This document shows, piece by piece, positions 37,213-49,466 of a stretch of 64,000 bases of DNA. The translations under genes and the position numbers were made by a program. The DNA is from CPC320 sp002684375 (GTDB lineage Bacteria; Pseudomonadota; Alphaproteobacteria; Rhodobacterales; Rhodobacteraceae). The notes beneath the pieces were generated by a model. It had not been told where the DNA came from, did not search any database, and saw nothing but the letters and a program-made list of their open reading frames with translations. Numbering within the stretch: the first letter of the stretch is position 1; each line of letters opens with the position of its first letter. The DNA is taken from positions 248,001 through 312,000 of the forward strand of contig CBFIHZ010000001.1 of NCBI GenBank assembly GCA_965662545.1, read 5' to 3'.

Positions 37213-38508
37213 ATGCTGCAGGATCAAGACCGGATCTTTACCAATATCTACGGCATGCACGACCGCAGTTTGCGCGGTGCGCAGCAGCGCGGTCACTGGG
37301 ATGGCACAGCAAAAATTTTGCACAAGGGCCGTGACTGGATCATCGACGAAATGAAGGCTTCAGGATTGCGCGGGCGCGGCGGAGCCGGGTTTCCCACCGG
37401 ATTGAAGTGGTCGTTTATGCCCAAAGAAAGCGACGGACGCCCTGCCTATCTGGTGATCAATGCCGATGAATCCGAGCCGGGTACGTGTAAAGATCGCGAG
37501 ATCATGCGCCACGATCCCCATACGCTGATTGAGGGCTGTTTGATTGCCAGCTTTGCGATGAATTCCCACGCGTGCTATATCTACATCCGCGGCGAATATA
37601 TCCGAGAGCGCGAAGCGCTGCAGATCGCCATAGACGAGGCTTATGATGCGGGCTTATTGGGAGCGAATGCCGCCGGATCAGGCTGGAACTTTGATCTCTA
37701 TCTGCACCATGGCGCCGGTGCCTATATCTGTGGCGAGGAAACCGCGCTTTTAGAAAGCCTCGAGGGTAAAAAGGGCATGCCGCGGATGAAGCCGCCTTTT
37801 CCAGCTGGTGCCGGACTTTACGGGTGCCCGACCACGGTGAACAATGTCGAATCGATCGCGGTCGTACCGACCATCCTGCGTCGGGGATCTGAGTGGTTTT
37901 CGAGCTTTGGGCGGCCCAATAATGCCGGGACGAAATTATTTGCGATTTCGGGGCATGTGAACAACCCCTGCGTCGTCGAAGAGGCGATGTCTCTGTCGTT
38001 TGAAGAATTGATCGAGCGTCATTGTGGCGGCATTCGCGGCGGCTGGAGCAATCTCAAGGCGGTGATACCGGGGGGCGCGTCGGTGCCTTGTCTGCCAGCG
38101 CCCATAGTGAAAGAGGCGATTATGGATTTCGATTGGCTGCGCGAGCAGCGGTCGGGTCTTGGCACTGCGGCTGTAATCGTGATGGATCAGTCGACGGATG
38201 TGATCAAAGCCATCTGGCGCTTGTCGAAGTTCTATAAGCACGAAAGCTGTGGGCAGTGCACGCCCTGCCGCGAGGGCACTGGCTGGATGATGCGGGTAAT
38301 GGAACGGTTGGTCACCGGCGAGGCCGAACCCCATGAGATCGACATGCTGCTGGATGTCACCAAACAGGTCGAGGGGCACACGATCTGTGCGCTTGGCGAT
38401 GCGGCTGCTTGGCCCATTCAAGGGCTCATCCGGCATTTCCGCGACGAGATCGAAGACCGGATCAAACATAAGCGCGCGGGCCGGGCCCGCGCCGTGGCGG
38501 CGGAGTGA
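37213..38508 (+). CDS. nuoF: NADH-quinone oxidoreductase subunit F
   Basis: The 431-residue 51-kDa subunit binds NADH and FMN and holds cluster N3. [18 protein letters not shown] is the NADH-binding Gly-rich segment, [19 protein letters not shown] the FMN region, and [15 protein letters not shown] plus a later [10 protein letters not shown] carry the four cluster Cys. Overlaps nothing, but nuoG starts 2 nt after its stop. Confidence 0.96.
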   Translation: MLQDQDRIFTNIYGMHDRSLRGAQQRGHWDGTAKILHKGRDWIIDEMKASGLRGRGGAGFPTGLKWSFMPKESDGRPAYLVINADESEPGTCKDREIMRHDPHTLIEGCLIASFAMNSHACYIYIRGEYIREREALQIAIDEAYDAGLLGANAAGSGWNFDLYLHHGAGAYICGEETALLESLEGKKGMPRMKPPFPAGAGLYGCPTTVNNVESIAVVPTILRRGSEWFSSFGRPNNAGTKLFAISGHVNNPCVVEEAMSLSFEELIERHCGGIRGGWSNLKAVIPGGASVPCLPAPIVKEAIMDFDWLREQRSGLGTAAVIVMDQSTDVIKAIWRLSKFYKHESCGQCTPCREGTGWMMRVMERLVTGEAEPHEIDMLLDVTKQVEGHTICALGDAAAWPIQGLIRHFRDEIEDRIKHKRAGRARAVAAE

Positions 38509-38509
38509 T

Positions 38510-40537
38510 ATGACATCGATGGCAAATCTACGCAAAATCATTATTGACGGCGCCGAGGTTGAGGTTGACAGCGCAATGACGCTTATTCAGGCCTGCGAAG
38601 TGGCGGGTATAGAAGTGCCGCGGTTTTGTTATCACGAACGGCTGTCGATTGCCGGAAATTGTCGGATGTGTCTGATCGAGGTAGTGGGTGGACCACCAAA
38701 ACCGGCAGCGTCCTGCGCGATGCAGGTGCGCGATTTACGACCCGGGCCTGAGGGCGCACCGCCCGTGATCAAAACAAACAGCCCGATGGTCAAAAAAGCC
38801 CGGGAAGGTGTGATGGAGTTTTTGCTGATCAATCACCCGCTCGACTGTCCGATCTGCGATCAGGGCGGCGAATGTGACTTGCAAGATCAGGCGATGGCGT
38901 ATGGCGTTGATTTCAGCCGCTTTCGCGAACCCAAACGCGCCAGTGACGATTTGGATTTAGGACCGCTTGTCGAAACCCATATGACGCGGTGTATTTCCTG
39001 CACCCGTTGCGTACGATTTACCACTGAGGTGGCGGGCATCAGCCAGATGGGCCAAACCGGGCGCGGCGAAGATGCCGAGATCACTTCGTATCTTGGCGAG
39101 ACATTGGACAGTAATCTGCAGGGTAATATCATTGATCTGTGCCCAGTTGGGGCGCTAACGTCAAAGCCATATGCTTTTACCGCTCGGCCTTGGGAACTTA
39201 CCAAAACTGAGACCATCGATGTGATGGATGCGCTTGGGTCGAACATCCGCGTCGATACCAAGGGCCGCGAAGTGATGCGGATCTTGCCGCGCAATCATGA
39301 TGGCGTAAACGAAGAATGGATCTCGGATAAAACCCGCTTTGTATGGGACGGCCTGCGTCGCCAGCGTCTTGATACGCCCTATATTCGCGAAGATGGCAAA
39401 TTGCGTAAAGCCACTTGGCCCGAGGCGCTCACTGCGGCTGCAACAGCGCTGCAGGGAAAAAAAGTTGTTGGTCTCGTGGGCGATCTGGTGGCGGTTGAAC
39501 CCGCTTTTGCCCTGAAGCAGTTTATCGAGGCGCAAGGTGGATCGGTTGAATGCCGGACCGACGGGGCCAAATTGCCGCCAAATAACCGCTCGGCCTATGT
39601 TGGTACCGCGACGATTGATGATATAGATGCGGCCAAGTTTATCCAGCTTATCGGCACCAACCCGCGCCTTGAGGCCCCGGTATTAAACGCGCGAATTCGC
39701 AAAGCCTGGCTTATGGGTGCGCAAATTGGGCTGGTCGGAGAGGCTGCCGACCTCACCTATGACTACGCGCATGCGGGCATCGACCGCGCCGCCCTGCAGA
39801 GCCTTATCGGAAAAGACTATCGGGCCGTAAAGGATGCTGCCTCCGTGGTGATCTTGGGGCAGGGTGCGCTCTGCGAACCGGATGGATTGGAAATTTTAGC
39901 GCAGGCGATGCAATTGGCCGAGGACACAGGATCGAAATTCATGGTGCTGCACACGGCGGCCGGTCGTGTCGGCGCTATGGATGTGGGTGCAGTGACTGAG
40001 GGCGGGATAGACGCAGCACTGGCCAGTGCGGATGTGGTTTATAATCTTGGCGCTGACGAGGTGGATGTCGCGTCTGGTCCGTTTGTGATTTATCAAGGCA
40101 GCCATGGTGACCAGGGTGCACACCGCGCTGATATTATCTTGCCGGGCGCCGCATATACCGAAGAATCCGGGCTGTTTGTAAATACCGAAGGTCGGCCGCA
40201 ACTGGCGCTGAGGGCTGGCTTTGCGCCGGGCGAGGCCAAAGAAAACTGGGCTATTTTACGGGCCCTATCGGCTGAAACCGGCGCAACGTTGCCGTTTGAT
40301 ACGCTTGCGGCATTGCGCCGACAACTGATCGGCGAGGTGCCGCATCTGGGTCAGATTGATCACGTGCCAGAAAATTCCTGGACCGCTTTGGCTGTGTCGC
40401 AACCCTCAGATGGGCCGCTGCGCAATGCGGTGGGCGATTTTTACATTACCAACCCGATTGCCCGCGCCAGCGTGGTGATGGCGGAACTGTCGGCCGCTGC
40501 CAAAGCGCGGCTGGCGCAAGACGTGGCTGCAGAATGA
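38510..40537 (+). CDS. nuoG: NADH-quinone oxidoreductase subunit G
   Basis: The 675-residue 75-kDa subunit. N-terminal 2Fe-2S ligands are in [16 protein letters not shown] and AASCAM; the His/Cys cluster is in [19 protein letters not shown]; the next 4Fe-4S cluster in [10 protein letters not shown] with IDLCPVGAL. The rest is a molybdopterin-oxidoreductase-like domain without cofactor. ATG at 38510 (GGAG 5-8 nt upstream) or at 38519 are both possible; frames extending into nuoF are not. Confidence 0.95.
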   Translation: MTSMANLRKIIIDGAEVEVDSAMTLIQACEVAGIEVPRFCYHERLSIAGNCRMCLIEVVGGPPKPAASCAMQVRDLRPGPEGAPPVIKTNSPMVKKAREGVMEFLLINHPLDCPICDQGGECDLQDQAMAYGVDFSRFREPKRASDDLDLGPLVETHMTRCISCTRCVRFTTEVAGISQMGQTGRGEDAEITSYLGETLDSNLQGNIIDLCPVGALTSKPYAFTARPWELTKTETIDVMDALGSNIRVDTKGREVMRILPRNHDGVNEEWISDKTRFVWDGLRRQRLDTPYIREDGKLRKATWPEALTAAATALQGKKVVGLVGDLVAVEPAFALKQFIEAQGGSVECRTDGAKLPPNNRSAYVGTATIDDIDAAKFIQLIGTNPRLEAPVLNARIRKAWLMGAQIGLVGEAADLTYDYAHAGIDRAALQSLIGKDYRAVKDAASVVILGQGALCEPDGLEILAQAMQLAEDTGSKFMVLHTAAGRVGAMDVGAVTEGGIDAALASADVVYNLGADEVDVASGPFVIYQGSHGDQGAHRADIILPGAAYTEESGLFVNTEGRPQLALRAGFAPGEAKENWAILRALSAETGATLPFDTLAALRRQLIGEVPHLGQIDHVPENSWTALAVSQPSDGPLRNAVGDFYITNPIARASVVMAELSAAAKARLAQDVAAE

Positions 40538-40630
40538 CCAGAGCGCAAACATCATCCACCCTGATGCTTAAACCGATGGAAATAGAGCTCTCTGTCGCCA
40601 TAGGTGCAAAACCCAAGGGGGAGCGGCTGC

Positions 40631-41668
40631 ATGACTGATTTCTTAGCAACGCCGGCCGGAATAGGGCTGCTGATACTTGCGCAATGTCTTGCCATGTTGG
40701 GCTTTGTGATGATCAGCTTGTTATTTTTGGTCTACGGCGACCGAAAAATATGGGCGGCTGTGCAAATGCGGCGCGGACCAAATGTGGTTGGCGCTTTTGG
40801 CCTGCTGCAATCAGTTGCCGATGCTTTGAAATATGTGGTCAAAGAGGTGGTTATTCCAGCGGGTGTCGACAAGACGGTATTTTTACTCGCACCGCTGATG
40901 TCGTTTGTGCTGGCGGTGATCGCCTGGGCGGTAATCCCGTTTAATGATACTTGGGTTCTGTCTAACATAAACGTAGCGATTTTATATGTTTTTGCGGTCT
41001 CTTCGCTGGAAGTTTACGGCGTGATCATGGGGGGCTGGGCGTCAAATTCAAAATATGCCTTCCTCGGATCTTTGCGCTCGGCTGCGCAGATGATTTCGTA
41101 TGAGGTGTCGATCGGGCTGATCATCATCGGTGTCATCCTGTCTACCGGGTCGATGAATTTTGGCGATATCGTTCGCGCTCAGGACGGGGATTACGGGTTT
41201 TTCAGCTGGTACTGGCTGCCGCACTTTCCGATGGTGTTTTTATTTTTCATTTCGGCGCTGGCCGAAACCAACCGGCCACCGTTTGATTTGCCGGAGGCGG
41301 AATCAGAGTTGGTTGCAGGCTATCAGGTCGAATATAGCTCGACCCCGTTCTTGTTGTTTATGGCCGGTGAATACATTGCCATTTTCTTGATGTGCGCGCT
41401 GACTTCGCTGTTGTTCTTTGGCGGTTGGCTGTCACCGATCCCGGGTCTGCCTGATGGGGCGCTGTGGATGGTTGGAAAAATGGCATTTTTCTTTTTTATC
41501 TTTGCGATGGTAAAGGCGATTACACCACGGTATCGCTATGACCAGCTGATGCGTCTGGGGTGGAAAGTCTTTCTGCCGTTCAGCCTGTTTTGGGTGGTAC
41601 TCGTGGCGTTTTTTGCAAAGTTCGAGGCCTTTGGCGGCGCCTATGCCCGCTGGGCTGTAGGAGGATAG
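40631..41668 (+). CDS. nuoH: NADH-quinone oxidoreductase subunit H
   Basis: A 345-residue, eight-helix membrane subunit joining the peripheral arm to the proton pumps. [20 protein letters not shown] and [20 protein letters not shown] are the ND1 signatures. GGGGGAGCGG is a strong ribosome binding site; a start 27 nt upstream is not supported. A 93-nt gap separates it from nuoG, holding nothing I recognise. Confidence 0.96.
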   Translation: MTDFLATPAGIGLLILAQCLAMLGFVMISLLFLVYGDRKIWAAVQMRRGPNVVGAFGLLQSVADALKYVVKEVVIPAGVDKTVFLLAPLMSFVLAVIAWAVIPFNDTWVLSNINVAILYVFAVSSLEVYGVIMGGWASNSKYAFLGSLRSAAQMISYEVSIGLIIIGVILSTGSMNFGDIVRAQDGDYGFFSWYWLPHFPMVFLFFISALAETNRPPFDLPEAESELVAGYQVEYSSTPFLLFMAGEYIAIFLMCALTSLLFFGGWLSPIPGLPDGALWMVGKMAFFFFIFAMVKAITPRYRYDQLMRLGWKVFLPFSLFWVVLVAFFAKFEAFGGAYARWAVGG

Positions 41669-41669
41669 T

Positions 41670-42164
41670 ATGGCACAGATTGATTATACTCGTGCGGCGA
41701 AATATTTCCTGCTGATGGATTTTTTCCAAGGTTTCAAACTGGGATTAAAATATTTCTTTGCGCCCAAAGCCACGATAAACTATCCGCATGAAAAAGGCCC
41801 GCTTAGCCCGCGGTTTCGCGGCGAACATGCGCTGCGTCGCTATGGCAATGGTGAAGAGCGGTGCATCGCGTGCAAACTCTGCGAAGCGGTATGCCCGGCG
41901 CAGGCCATCACCATTGACGCCGAGCCGCGCGATGACGGCAGCCGCCGTACCACGCGCTATGATATCGACATGACGAAGTGCATTTATTGTGGCTTTTGTC
42001 AGGAAGCCTGCCCCGTCGATGCGATTGTTGAAGGTCCAAACTTTGAATTTGCGACTGAAACTCGCGAGGAATTATACTACGATAAAAATAAGCTGCTGGA
42101 AAACGGCGATCGTTGGGAGGCCGAAATAGCCCGCAACCTTGAATTGGACGCGCCGTATAGATGA
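41670..42164 (+). CDS. nuoI: NADH-quinone oxidoreductase subunit I
   Basis: A 164-residue ferredoxin-like subunit carrying two 4Fe-4S clusters (N6a, N6b): [12 protein letters not shown] and [12 protein letters not shown]. The N-terminus ([18 protein letters not shown] helix, [19 protein letters not shown]) anchors it to the membrane arm. One nt after the nuoH stop; overlaps the following gene by 4 nt. Confidence 0.96.
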   Translation: MAQIDYTRAAKYFLLMDFFQGFKLGLKYFFAPKATINYPHEKGPLSPRFRGEHALRRYGNGEERCIACKLCEAVCPAQAITIDAEPRDDGSRRTTRYDIDMTKCIYCGFCQEACPVDAIVEGPNFEFATETREELYYDKNKLLENGDRWEAEIARNLELDAPYR

Positions 42165-42574
42165 GTGATGAAAAAAACCCCTTTGACGACATGGTGAACG
42201 CTGCGCAAAAAATGGCGCAGGCGTTGAACCCGTCTTTGGCGTCGCTGTCATCAAAAGAATTTGAAGCGTTTATCCCGCAGATGCCAAAAGAGGTGATGGA
42301 ACTGACCTTTGGCAATGCGCAGAACAAGAACGGGCTGTGTGCCAAAAGCCGTCTGCTGCTGACCTTGGCGGGACTGATCATGCAGGGCGTGCAGGCCGAG
42401 GCACCGTTGCGGTTGACGGTGCGCAGCCTGCTTGAGGCCGGGGCCCATAAGCAAGAAATAAAAGAGGCAATTGCGATGACGGCGGTGTTTGCCGGCGTGC
42501 CGGCCATGACCCGCGCAATGGATGTGGCGCAGCAGGTTCTGGACCCCAAGCCCGAGGCGGGAGAGACGACATGA
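42161..42574 (+). CDS. Carboxymuconolactone decarboxylase-like protein in the nuo operon
   Basis: A 137-residue all-helical cytoplasmic protein of the CMD/AhpD-like family. [21 protein letters not shown] is the family opening (the expected pattern is a small residue cluster followed by SR.L..LA), and ALRLTVR-type text is seen as [22 protein letters not shown] followed by VFAGVPAM. Only one Cys is present, so AhpD-type CxxC peroxidase chemistry is unlikely. It is inserted between nuoI and nuoJ with ATGA overlaps on both sides, which implies co-translation with complex I. Similar inserts occur in related bacteria. Function in complex I assembly or quinone chemistry is speculative. Confidence 0.85.
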   Translation: MSDEKNPFDDMVNAAQKMAQALNPSLASLSSKEFEAFIPQMPKEVMELTFGNAQNKNGLCAKSRLLLTLAGLIMQGVQAEAPLRLTVRSLLEAGAHKQEIKEAIAMTAVFAGVPAMTRAMDVAQQVLDPKPEAGETT

Positions 42575-43179
42575 GTGTGACGGTATTTGCCTTTTATCTG
42601 TTTGCCGTAAGCGCTTTGACCGGGGGCTTGTTTACTGTGATCAGCCGCAACCCCGTGCATTCGGTGCTATGGTTGATCCTGTCGTTTATCAGTTCGGCGG
42701 GGTTGTTTGTTTTGTTGGGGGCCGAATTTGTCGCCATGTTGTTGATCATCGTCTATGTGGGCGCGGTGGCGGTGTTGTTTTTATTCGTGGTTATGATGCT
42801 TGACGTGGATTTTTCCGAACTCAGGGCCGAGATGGCGAAATATCTGCCTCTGGCGCTTTTGATCGGCGTGGTTTTGCTGATGCAATTCTCGGTGGCTATT
42901 GGGGTCTGGACGTTTAGCGATCAGGCCATGGCGGCGCGTGAGGCGGTGCCGCTTGAGGCAACGCATAATACCGCAGCTCTGGGGCTGTTGATCTATGACC
43001 AGTATTTCTTGTTGTTTCAATTGGCCGGGTTGATCCTTTTGGTGGCGATGATCGGCGCAATAGTACTGACATTGCGGCACCGCGCCGATGTAAAGCGCCA
43101 AGATGTTCATGCACAAATGTGGCGTGACCCGGCGACAGCAATGGAATTGAAAGATGTCAAACCCGGTGATGGGCTTTAA
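42571..43179 (+). CDS. nuoJ: NADH-quinone oxidoreductase subunit J
   Basis: A 202-residue, five-helix membrane subunit. [20 protein letters not shown] and [19 protein letters not shown] (with the pi-bulge helix) are typical ND6 elements. Overlaps the CMD-like gene by 4 nt. Confidence 0.95.
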   Translation: MSVTVFAFYLFAVSALTGGLFTVISRNPVHSVLWLILSFISSAGLFVLLGAEFVAMLLIIVYVGAVAVLFLFVVMMLDVDFSELRAEMAKYLPLALLIGVVLLMQFSVAIGVWTFSDQAMAAREAVPLEATHNTAALGLLIYDQYFLLFQLAGLILLVAMIGAIVLTLRHRADVKRQDVHAQMWRDPATAMELKDVKPGDGL

Positions 43180-43263
43180 AGCGGCAATTGTATCACCAAA
43201 GCCCGCTCTGGGCATAATCGCCGCAATAGACCGGCACTGAGGCAAGGGAAACCGAGGAAGAGT

Positions 43264-43569
43264 ATGATTGGTTTAGAACATTACTTGGCGGTTGCTGCGA
43301 CGCTGTTTATCATCGGGGTTTTCGGGCTTTTCCTGAACCGGAAAAACGTCATTATTCTATTGATGTCGATCGAATTGATGCTGCTTGCGGTCAATATCAA
43401 TCTTGTTGCGTTCTCAAGCTTTCTAGGTGATCTGATCGGGCAGGTGTTTACCTTGTTTGTGTTGACGGTGGCCGCCGCAGAGGCGGCGATAGGTCTGGCC
43501 ATTCTGGTTTGCTTCTTTCGCAACCGTGGCACGATTGATGTTGAAGACGTCAATGTGATGAAAGGGTAA
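43264..43569 (+). CDS. nuoK: NADH-quinone oxidoreductase subunit K
   Basis: A 101-residue, three-helix ND4L subunit. [23 protein letters not shown] contains the conserved Glu, and [13 protein letters not shown] the second. GAGGAAGAG immediately precedes the ATG. An 84-nt gap follows nuoJ. Confidence 0.96.
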   Translation: MIGLEHYLAVAATLFIIGVFGLFLNRKNVIILLMSIELMLLAVNINLVAFSSFLGDLIGQVFTLFVLTVAAAEAAIGLAILVCFFRNRGTIDVEDVNVMKG

Positions 43570-43575
43570 CGTAAC

Positions 43576-45693
43576 ATGGAAACCCTGATCCTTTTTGCGC
43601 CGCTTATTGGGGCTCTTGTTGCGGGTTTTGGCTGGCGGTTTATCGGTGAACAGGCCGCCCTGTGGGTGAGCACGGGCCTGTTATTTTTTGCTGGTTTGCT
43701 GAGTTGGATTGTCTTTTTATCTCATGATGGCGTCACAGAGCAGATTCAATTGATGCGCTGGATTGAAAGTGGCACCTTGGCAACCGATTGGTCGATCCGG
43801 CTTGACCGGTTAACCGCGATTATGCTGATTGTTGTGACCACGGTTTCAGCTTTGGTGCATTTGTACAGCTTTGGGTATATGGCCGATGATCCGGCATGGG
43901 AGGCGGGCGAAAGCTATAAACCACGCTTTTTTGCGTATCTGTCGTTTTTCACCTTTACGATGTTGATGCTGGTGACCTCAGATAACTTGATCCAGATGTT
44001 TTTTGGCTGGGAAGGCGTTGGCGTCGCCTCATACCTTTTGATCGGCTTTTACTACCGCAAACCGACGGCGAATGCTGCTGCGATTAAAGCGTTTGTGGTC
44101 AACCGTGTCGGGGATGTGGGCTTTGCGCTGGGTATTTTTGCGCTGTATATGACGGTGGACAGTATCCGCTTTGACGATGTATTTGGGGCCGCGCCGGCGC
44201 TGGCGAACATGCAACTGCACTTTTTGTGGTCGGATTGGAATGCCGCCAACCTGATTGCGGTTCTGCTGTTCATAGGCGCCATGGGTAAATCGGCACAATT
44301 GTTTCTGCACACATGGCTGCCCGACGCGATGGAGGGTCCAACCCCCGTATCGGCGCTGATTCATGCCGCGACCATGGTGACTGCGGGTGTGTTTCTGGTC
44401 TGTCGTATGTCGCCGCTAATCGAATACGCCCCCGAGGCCAAAACCTTAATAACTGTTATCGGCGCATCGACGGCGCTGTTTGCGGCCAGTGTCGGGCTGG
44501 TGCAGACCGATATTAAGCGGGTGATTGCCTATTCGACCTGTTCGCAGTTGGGCTATATGTTTGTCGCTGCGGGCGTCGGGGTCTATTCGGTGGCGATGTT
44601 CCATCTGCTGACGCATGCGTTTTTCAAAGCGATGCTGTTTCTGGGCGCGGGTAGCGTGATCCATGCGATGCACCACGAACAGGACATGCGTAATTATGGC
44701 GGCTTGCGCAAAAAGATCCCCTATACGTTCTGGGCGATGATGATCGGCACATTGGCGATTACTGGGGTCGGTATTCCGCTGACACATATTGGTTTTGCCG
44801 GATTTTTGTCAAAAGATGCAGTGATTGAGAGCGCTTGGGCTGGCACGCAGGGCGGCTATGGCTTTTGGCTTTTGGTGGTCGCGGCACTGTTTACCTCGTT
44901 TTATAGCTGGCGCTTGATGTTCATGACGTTTTATGGCGCGGCGCGTGGCAATAAAGACACCCATGCCCATGCCCATGAAAGTCCGAGCGTGATGTTGGTC
45001 CCGCTTGGGGTATTGGCAGTTGGCGCAGTGTTCAGCGGCATGGTCTGGTACGGTAGCTTTTTTGGTGATCACGCACAGGTCAACCGGTTTTTCGGGATGG
45101 CCGAACCTCATATTGAAGCGGATGGTGCCAGTCATGGTGAACACAGCGGCCACAGCAAAGATAACAGCAAAGATAACAGCAGTGGCGATGCCAATACCGA
45201 CCTTGGCAAAGCGCCGGTGGTTCTTGCCTTTGGCCCAGCACCACAAGGGGCATTATTTCAGGCCGCAGACAATCATGTGATGGAAAAGGCGCATCACGCG
45301 CCCACTTGGGTCAAACTCAGCCCGTTTATTGCGATGCTTTTGGGCTTTGTCACTGCGTGCTGGTTTTACTTGTGGGATCCAAAGATGCCGCAAAATCTGG
45401 TCAAATATCAGCGGCCTCTGTATCTGTTCCTGCTCAACAAGTGGTATTTTGATGAAATCTTTGAGATCATTTTTGTCACGCCGGCGAAAAAGCTGGGCCG
45501 GGTCCTGTGGAAGCGCGGGGATGGTGATGTCATCGATGGCACATTGAACGGGGTGGCTATGGGACTCATTCCATTTTTCACGCGGGCGCTGGGGAGGGCA
45601 CAATCTGGTTATATCTTTACCTACGCGCTGGCGATGGTGCTGGGCATTGTTGGGCTGATCACTTGGATGACCCTAAGCGGCGGGGGCTTTTAA
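43576..45693 (+). CDS. nuoL: NADH-quinone oxidoreductase subunit L
   Basis: A 705-residue antiporter-like proton-pumping subunit with the long lateral helix at the C-terminus. Conserved [42 protein letters not shown] and the Lys/His residues of [10 protein letters not shown] are present. Compared with E. coli (613) it is longer because of an extra hydrophilic loop near 515-545, rich in His, Ser, Asp and Asn ([20 protein letters not shown]), whose DNA holds a 12-bp tandem repeat. A second His cluster (THAHAHES) lies before it. Confidence 0.96.
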   Translation: METLILFAPLIGALVAGFGWRFIGEQAALWVSTGLLFFAGLLSWIVFLSHDGVTEQIQLMRWIESGTLATDWSIRLDRLTAIMLIVVTTVSALVHLYSFGYMADDPAWEAGESYKPRFFAYLSFFTFTMLMLVTSDNLIQMFFGWEGVGVASYLLIGFYYRKPTANAAAIKAFVVNRVGDVGFALGIFALYMTVDSIRFDDVFGAAPALANMQLHFLWSDWNAANLIAVLLFIGAMGKSAQLFLHTWLPDAMEGPTPVSALIHAATMVTAGVFLVCRMSPLIEYAPEAKTLITVIGASTALFAASVGLVQTDIKRVIAYSTCSQLGYMFVAAGVGVYSVAMFHLLTHAFFKAMLFLGAGSVIHAMHHEQDMRNYGGLRKKIPYTFWAMMIGTLAITGVGIPLTHIGFAGFLSKDAVIESAWAGTQGGYGFWLLVVAALFTSFYSWRLMFMTFYGAARGNKDTHAHAHESPSVMLVPLGVLAVGAVFSGMVWYGSFFGDHAQVNRFFGMAEPHIEADGASHGEHSGHSKDNSKDNSSGDANTDLGKAPVVLAFGPAPQGALFQAADNHVMEKAHHAPTWVKLSPFIAMLLGFVTACWFYLWDPKMPQNLVKYQRPLYLFLLNKWYFDEIFEIIFVTPAKKLGRVLWKRGDGDVIDGTLNGVAMGLIPFFTRALGRAQSGYIFTYALAMVLGIVGLITWMTLSGGGF
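45154..45177 (+). repeat. 12-bp tandem repeat in nuoL
   Basis: AGCAAAGATAAC is repeated twice without interruption (45154-45165, 45166-45177) and followed by a partial AGC. It encodes SKDNSKDN in frame, so copy-number change would alter loop length without shifting the frame. Confidence 0.85.
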
Positions 45694-45694
45694 A

Positions 45695-47257
45695 ATGGAA
45701 AACCTGCTGTCTATCGTGACCCTTTTGCCGGCCATGGCCGCGCTGATCTTGCTGGTGTTTTTACGCGGCGAGGATGCAGCGGCGCAAAGCAATGCCAAAT
45801 GGACCGCGATGATCGCAACCAGCGCCACCTTCTTGGTGTCCCTGATCATCTTGGTGCAGTTTGACCCTGCCGAGACAGGCTTTCAGATGGTCGAGGAAGG
45901 CAATTGGCTTATGGGGTTGAAATACCGAATGGGCGTTGACGGAATCAGCGTCTTATTCGTGATGCTGACAACGTTTATGATGCCCTTGGTGATAGCTGCC
46001 AGCTGGGACGTCTCCCATAGGGTCAAAGAATATATGATTGCGTTTCTGATCCTAGAAACGCTGATGCTTGGCGTGTTTATGGCGCTGGACCTCGTCTTGT
46101 TCTATCTGTTCTTTGAGGCTGGGCTGATCCCGATGTTTTTGATCATTGGTATCTGGGGCGGTGCCAACCGGATCTATGCCTCGTTTAAGTTCTTTCTATA
46201 TACGTTCCTTGGTTCGGTTCTGATGCTGGTCGCGATGGTGGCGATGTATGCCGAGGCGGGGACAACCTGTATCGGCGCGTGTTCGGACGGGATCGCGCTA
46301 ATAACCCACGGCTTTGCCTCTGAGACCATTCACGTGCTGGGCATCCCCGTGGTTGGCGGGATGCAGACGCTGATGTTTGTGGCGTTTTTTGCTAGTTTTG
46401 CGGTGAAAATGCCGATGTGGCCGGTGCACACATGGTTGCCGGATGCGCATGTGCAGGCACCGACTGCGGGCTCGGTCGTGCTGGCTGCGATTTTGCTGAA
46501 AATGGGCGGCTACGGATTTTTACGCTTTAGCCTGCCGATGTTTCCGGTTGGCGCCTCTGTGATGACTGATCTTGTATTGTGGATGTCGGCAATTGCGATC
46601 GTGTATACTTCGCTTGTTGCCTTGGTGCAGGACGATATGAAAAAGCTGATCGCCTATTCTTCTGTGGCGCATATGGGTTACGTCACCATGGGTATTTTTG
46701 CCGCCAATCAACAGGGCATCGACGGTGCGATCTTTCAGATGATCAGCCACGGTTTTATTTCGGGCGCATTATTTCTGTGTGTCGGGGTGGTCTATGACCG
46801 TATCCACAGCCGTGAGATTGCCGATTATGGCGGGTTGGTGAACCGGATGCCGGCCTATGCGCTTATCTTTATGTTGTTTACCATGGCCAATGTCGGGCTG
46901 CCGGGTACGTCTGGCTTTGTCGGAGAGTTTCTTACTTTAGTTGGCATTTTTCAGGTCAATACTTGGGTGGCAGTGGTGGCCACTTTTGGCGTGATCTTAT
47001 CAGCCTCTTATGCGCTTTGGCTGTACCGGCGTGTGATGATGGGCCAGTTGATTAAAGAAAGTCTTAAAATGATTAAGGATATGAGCCGGCGTGAAAAAGC
47101 CATTTTTGCGCCATTGGTGGTAATGACACTCTTACTGGGGGTCTATCCGGCGCTGGTCCTCGATCTGATCGGTCCCTCGGTAGAGGCGCTGGTTGCACAA
47201 TATGAAATGGCGATTACTGCGGCCCATGGGTCCGGTACGCTGGCCGCCTCGCAGTGA
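45695..47257 (+). CDS. nuoM: NADH-quinone oxidoreductase subunit M
   Basis: A 520-residue antiporter-like subunit. The conserved Glu of [28 protein letters not shown] and Lys of [22 protein letters not shown] are visible, as is [22 protein letters not shown] text ([20 protein letters not shown]). Starts 1 nt after the nuoL stop. Confidence 0.96.
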   Translation: MENLLSIVTLLPAMAALILLVFLRGEDAAAQSNAKWTAMIATSATFLVSLIILVQFDPAETGFQMVEEGNWLMGLKYRMGVDGISVLFVMLTTFMMPLVIAASWDVSHRVKEYMIAFLILETLMLGVFMALDLVLFYLFFEAGLIPMFLIIGIWGGANRIYASFKFFLYTFLGSVLMLVAMVAMYAEAGTTCIGACSDGIALITHGFASETIHVLGIPVVGGMQTLMFVAFFASFAVKMPMWPVHTWLPDAHVQAPTAGSVVLAAILLKMGGYGFLRFSLPMFPVGASVMTDLVLWMSAIAIVYTSLVALVQDDMKKLIAYSSVAHMGYVTMGIFAANQQGIDGAIFQMISHGFISGALFLCVGVVYDRIHSREIADYGGLVNRMPAYALIFMLFTMANVGLPGTSGFVGEFLTLVGIFQVNTWVAVVATFGVILSASYALWLYRRVMMGQLIKESLKMIKDMSRREKAIFAPLVVMTLLLGVYPALVLDLIGPSVEALVAQYEMAITAAHGSGTLAASQ

Positions 47258-47269
47258 CAGGAGCATCGC

Positions 47270-48712
47270 ATGATTCAGACTGATCTGATCATTATTTTGC
47301 CGGAGATCGTCATTTCGATCTGCGCTATGCTGGCCCTTGTCGTATCTGTCTATTCTGGCAAGGATGCGCTGGCCTCGCGGTTGGTACTGTTTACCGCGGC
47401 ACTGTTTGTGGTGATGGCACTGTGGATTGGCAACTCTGGCGGCGAGAGCCAAAGTGCCTTTGGAGGAATGTTCCAAGATGATGCCTATGCCCGGTTCTGC
47501 AAAGTGGTTATTTTGCTGTCTGCCGCGGCTGTCTTGGTGATGGGACGCGATTATATGCTGCGCACCGGCCTGTTGCGATTTGAATACCCTTTGCTGGTCG
47601 CATTTTCGGTGGTGGGCATGATGGTGATGGTCTCCGCAGGCGACTTGATGGCGCTTTATATGGGCCTTGAACTGCAGTCTCTGGCGCTTTACGTGATCGC
47701 CGCATTGCGTCGTGATAGCATAAACTCGACCGAGGCAGGATTAAAGTATTTCGTTCTGGGGGCACTGTCATCGGGCTTGTTACTCTATGGCGCGTCACTG
47801 AGTTATGGGTATGCGGGCACCACGGGGTTCAGCGGTATAATCGAAAGTACCGCCGGCGGACAGGCGTCGATGGGCCTGCTTTTCGGTCTGGTGTTTGTGA
47901 TTGCCGGCTTGGCGTTCAAAGTTTCGGTTGTGCCATTTCACATGTGGACGCCGGACGTCTACGAGGGTGCTCCGACGCCGATTACTGCGTTTTTTGCCAC
48001 TGCCCCAAAAATGGCGGCAATGGGGCTGTTTGCCCGGGTTTTGTATGATGCGTTTGGTGGGGTGATTGGCGATTGGCAGCAGATCCTTGCCCTGCTGTCG
48101 GTGTTGTCGATGTTTCTCGGGGCGGTCGCCGCCATCGGTCAGACCGATATCAAACGCCTGATGGCCTATTCTTCGATTGCGCATATGGGATATGCGCTGA
48201 TTGGCCTTGTGGCCGGCACTGCGCAGGGTGTGCAGGCGATGCTGATCTATATGGCGGTCTATGTCACGATGAACCTTGGCACCTTTGCCTTTATCCTGTC
48301 GATGGAAAAAGATGGCCAACCGGTGACCAAAATTGCGGCCCTGAACCTTTACGCCAATCGTGCGCCGGGCAAAGCGATTGCGATGTTGGTTTTGCTGTTC
48401 AGCCTCGCAGGTGTGCCGCCGTTTCTGGGATTTTTTGCCAAGTTCGGCGTCTGGACTGCGGCGATTGATGCCGGGATGATTTGGCTGGTGTTTGCCAGCG
48501 CAATCGCCAGCGCAATTGGCGCGTATTATTATCTGCGCATCGTCTATCTTATGTATTTTGGGGACGACGTCGACGATGCGCTTAATGGGGGCGGCTCGCC
48601 GGTGCTTTGGGGGGTGCTGATGGCCGCTGCCGCCATCATGGTGTTTGGGATTGTTAACCTGTTTGGCATCAATGCATCTGCTGCGGGTGCGGCGGCAGCT
48701 CTTGTCAATTAA
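47270..48712 (+). CDS. nuoN: NADH-quinone oxidoreductase subunit N
   Basis: A 480-residue antiporter-like subunit, last of the 14. [20 protein letters not shown] holds the conserved Glu, [20 protein letters not shown] the pump Lys, and [20 protein letters not shown] the second. Ends over the start of birA. Confidence 0.96.
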   Translation: MIQTDLIIILPEIVISICAMLALVVSVYSGKDALASRLVLFTAALFVVMALWIGNSGGESQSAFGGMFQDDAYARFCKVVILLSAAAVLVMGRDYMLRTGLLRFEYPLLVAFSVVGMMVMVSAGDLMALYMGLELQSLALYVIAALRRDSINSTEAGLKYFVLGALSSGLLLYGASLSYGYAGTTGFSGIIESTAGGQASMGLLFGLVFVIAGLAFKVSVVPFHMWTPDVYEGAPTPITAFFATAPKMAAMGLFARVLYDAFGGVIGDWQQILALLSVLSMFLGAVAAIGQTDIKRLMAYSSIAHMGYALIGLVAGTAQGVQAMLIYMAVYVTMNLGTFAFILSMEKDGQPVTKIAALNLYANRAPGKAIAMLVLLFSLAGVPPFLGFFAKFGVWTAAIDAGMIWLVFASAIASAIGAYYYLRIVYLMYFGDDVDDALNGGGSPVLWGVLMAAAAIMVFGIVNLFGINASAAGAAAALVN

Positions 48713-49454
48713 CTTGCCTGACGGCTATCGCTTACGCGTCTTAGATGAAGTGGACAGCACCAATGCCGAGGCGGCGCGCATTGTGGCGCAATTGGCTGGT
48801 CCTGAGTGGGTTTTGGCCCGGCGCCAAACCAATGGTCGGGGACGGCGCGGGCGGGCTTGGTCTGACCCAGCTGGAAACTTTGCGGCCTCTTTAGTGTTGT
48901 TTCCACAGCATCCGCCCGACCAGATAGCGCTGCGTTCTTTTGTTGCTGCCTTGGCACTGTTTGACGCTTTGGTTGCCACAACTGGGCGTTCGGATACTTT
49001 GGCGCTTAAATGGCCGAATGATGTTTTGTTGAACGGCGGTAAAGTGGCGGGTATCTTACTCGAGACCACAGCGCTTTCGGGCGGTGGGTTTGCGCTGACC
49101 ATCGGGTTTGGGGTGAACCTTGTGCATACACCGCAGTCAAGCGGGTTTGAGGCGCGTGCAATGCCACCGGTCTGCGTGCTGAGTGAAACCGGCACCGCGC
49201 TTGCGCCAGAAGAGTTTTTGGCCGCGCTGGCCGCCGCTTATGCGCGCCATGAGGCGCAGTTTTGTGCCTTTGGGTTTTCATCCATCCGCGCGGCTTGGCT
49301 GGCCCGTGCCGCGCGCCTGGGTGAGACGATTACGGCGCGTATCGGTTCCGGCGAGATTACTGGCCGATTTGACACCATCGACGAGACAGGGCATTTGATC
49401 CTAACCACTGCACAAGGCCGACAGGCAATCGCTGCTGCAGATGTGTTCTTTTGA
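48702..49454 (+). CDS. birA: Biotin--[acetyl-CoA-carboxylase] ligase
   Basis: Activates biotin as biotinyl-AMP and attaches it to carrier domains, for example of acetyl-CoA carboxylase and the MccA in this window. The 250-residue protein lacks the N-terminal repressor domain of E. coli Bir[17 protein letters not shown] and [18 protein letters not shown] are the biotin and ATP motifs, and GFGVNL follows. The start is unclear: TTG at 48702 (overlapping the nuoN end) or TTG at 48714; neither has a strong ribosome binding site, consistent with coupling to nuoN. Confidence 0.9.
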   Translation: MSINLPDGYRLRVLDEVDSTNAEAARIVAQLAGPEWVLARRQTNGRGRRGRAWSDPAGNFAASLVLFPQHPPDQIALRSFVAALALFDALVATTGRSDTLALKWPNDVLLNGGKVAGILLETTALSGGGFALTIGFGVNLVHTPQSSGFEARAMPPVCVLSETGTALAPEEFLAALAAAYARHEAQFCAFGFSSIRAAWLARAARLGETITARIGSGEITGRFDTIDETGHLILTTAQGRQAIAAADVFF

Positions 49455-49466
49455 TGGAGGCTGCAT

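Noticed and set aside
43180..43263. Possible small gene between nuoJ and nuoK
   Set aside because: The 84-nt gap has no start with ribosome binding site and a usable frame; it looks like spacer.
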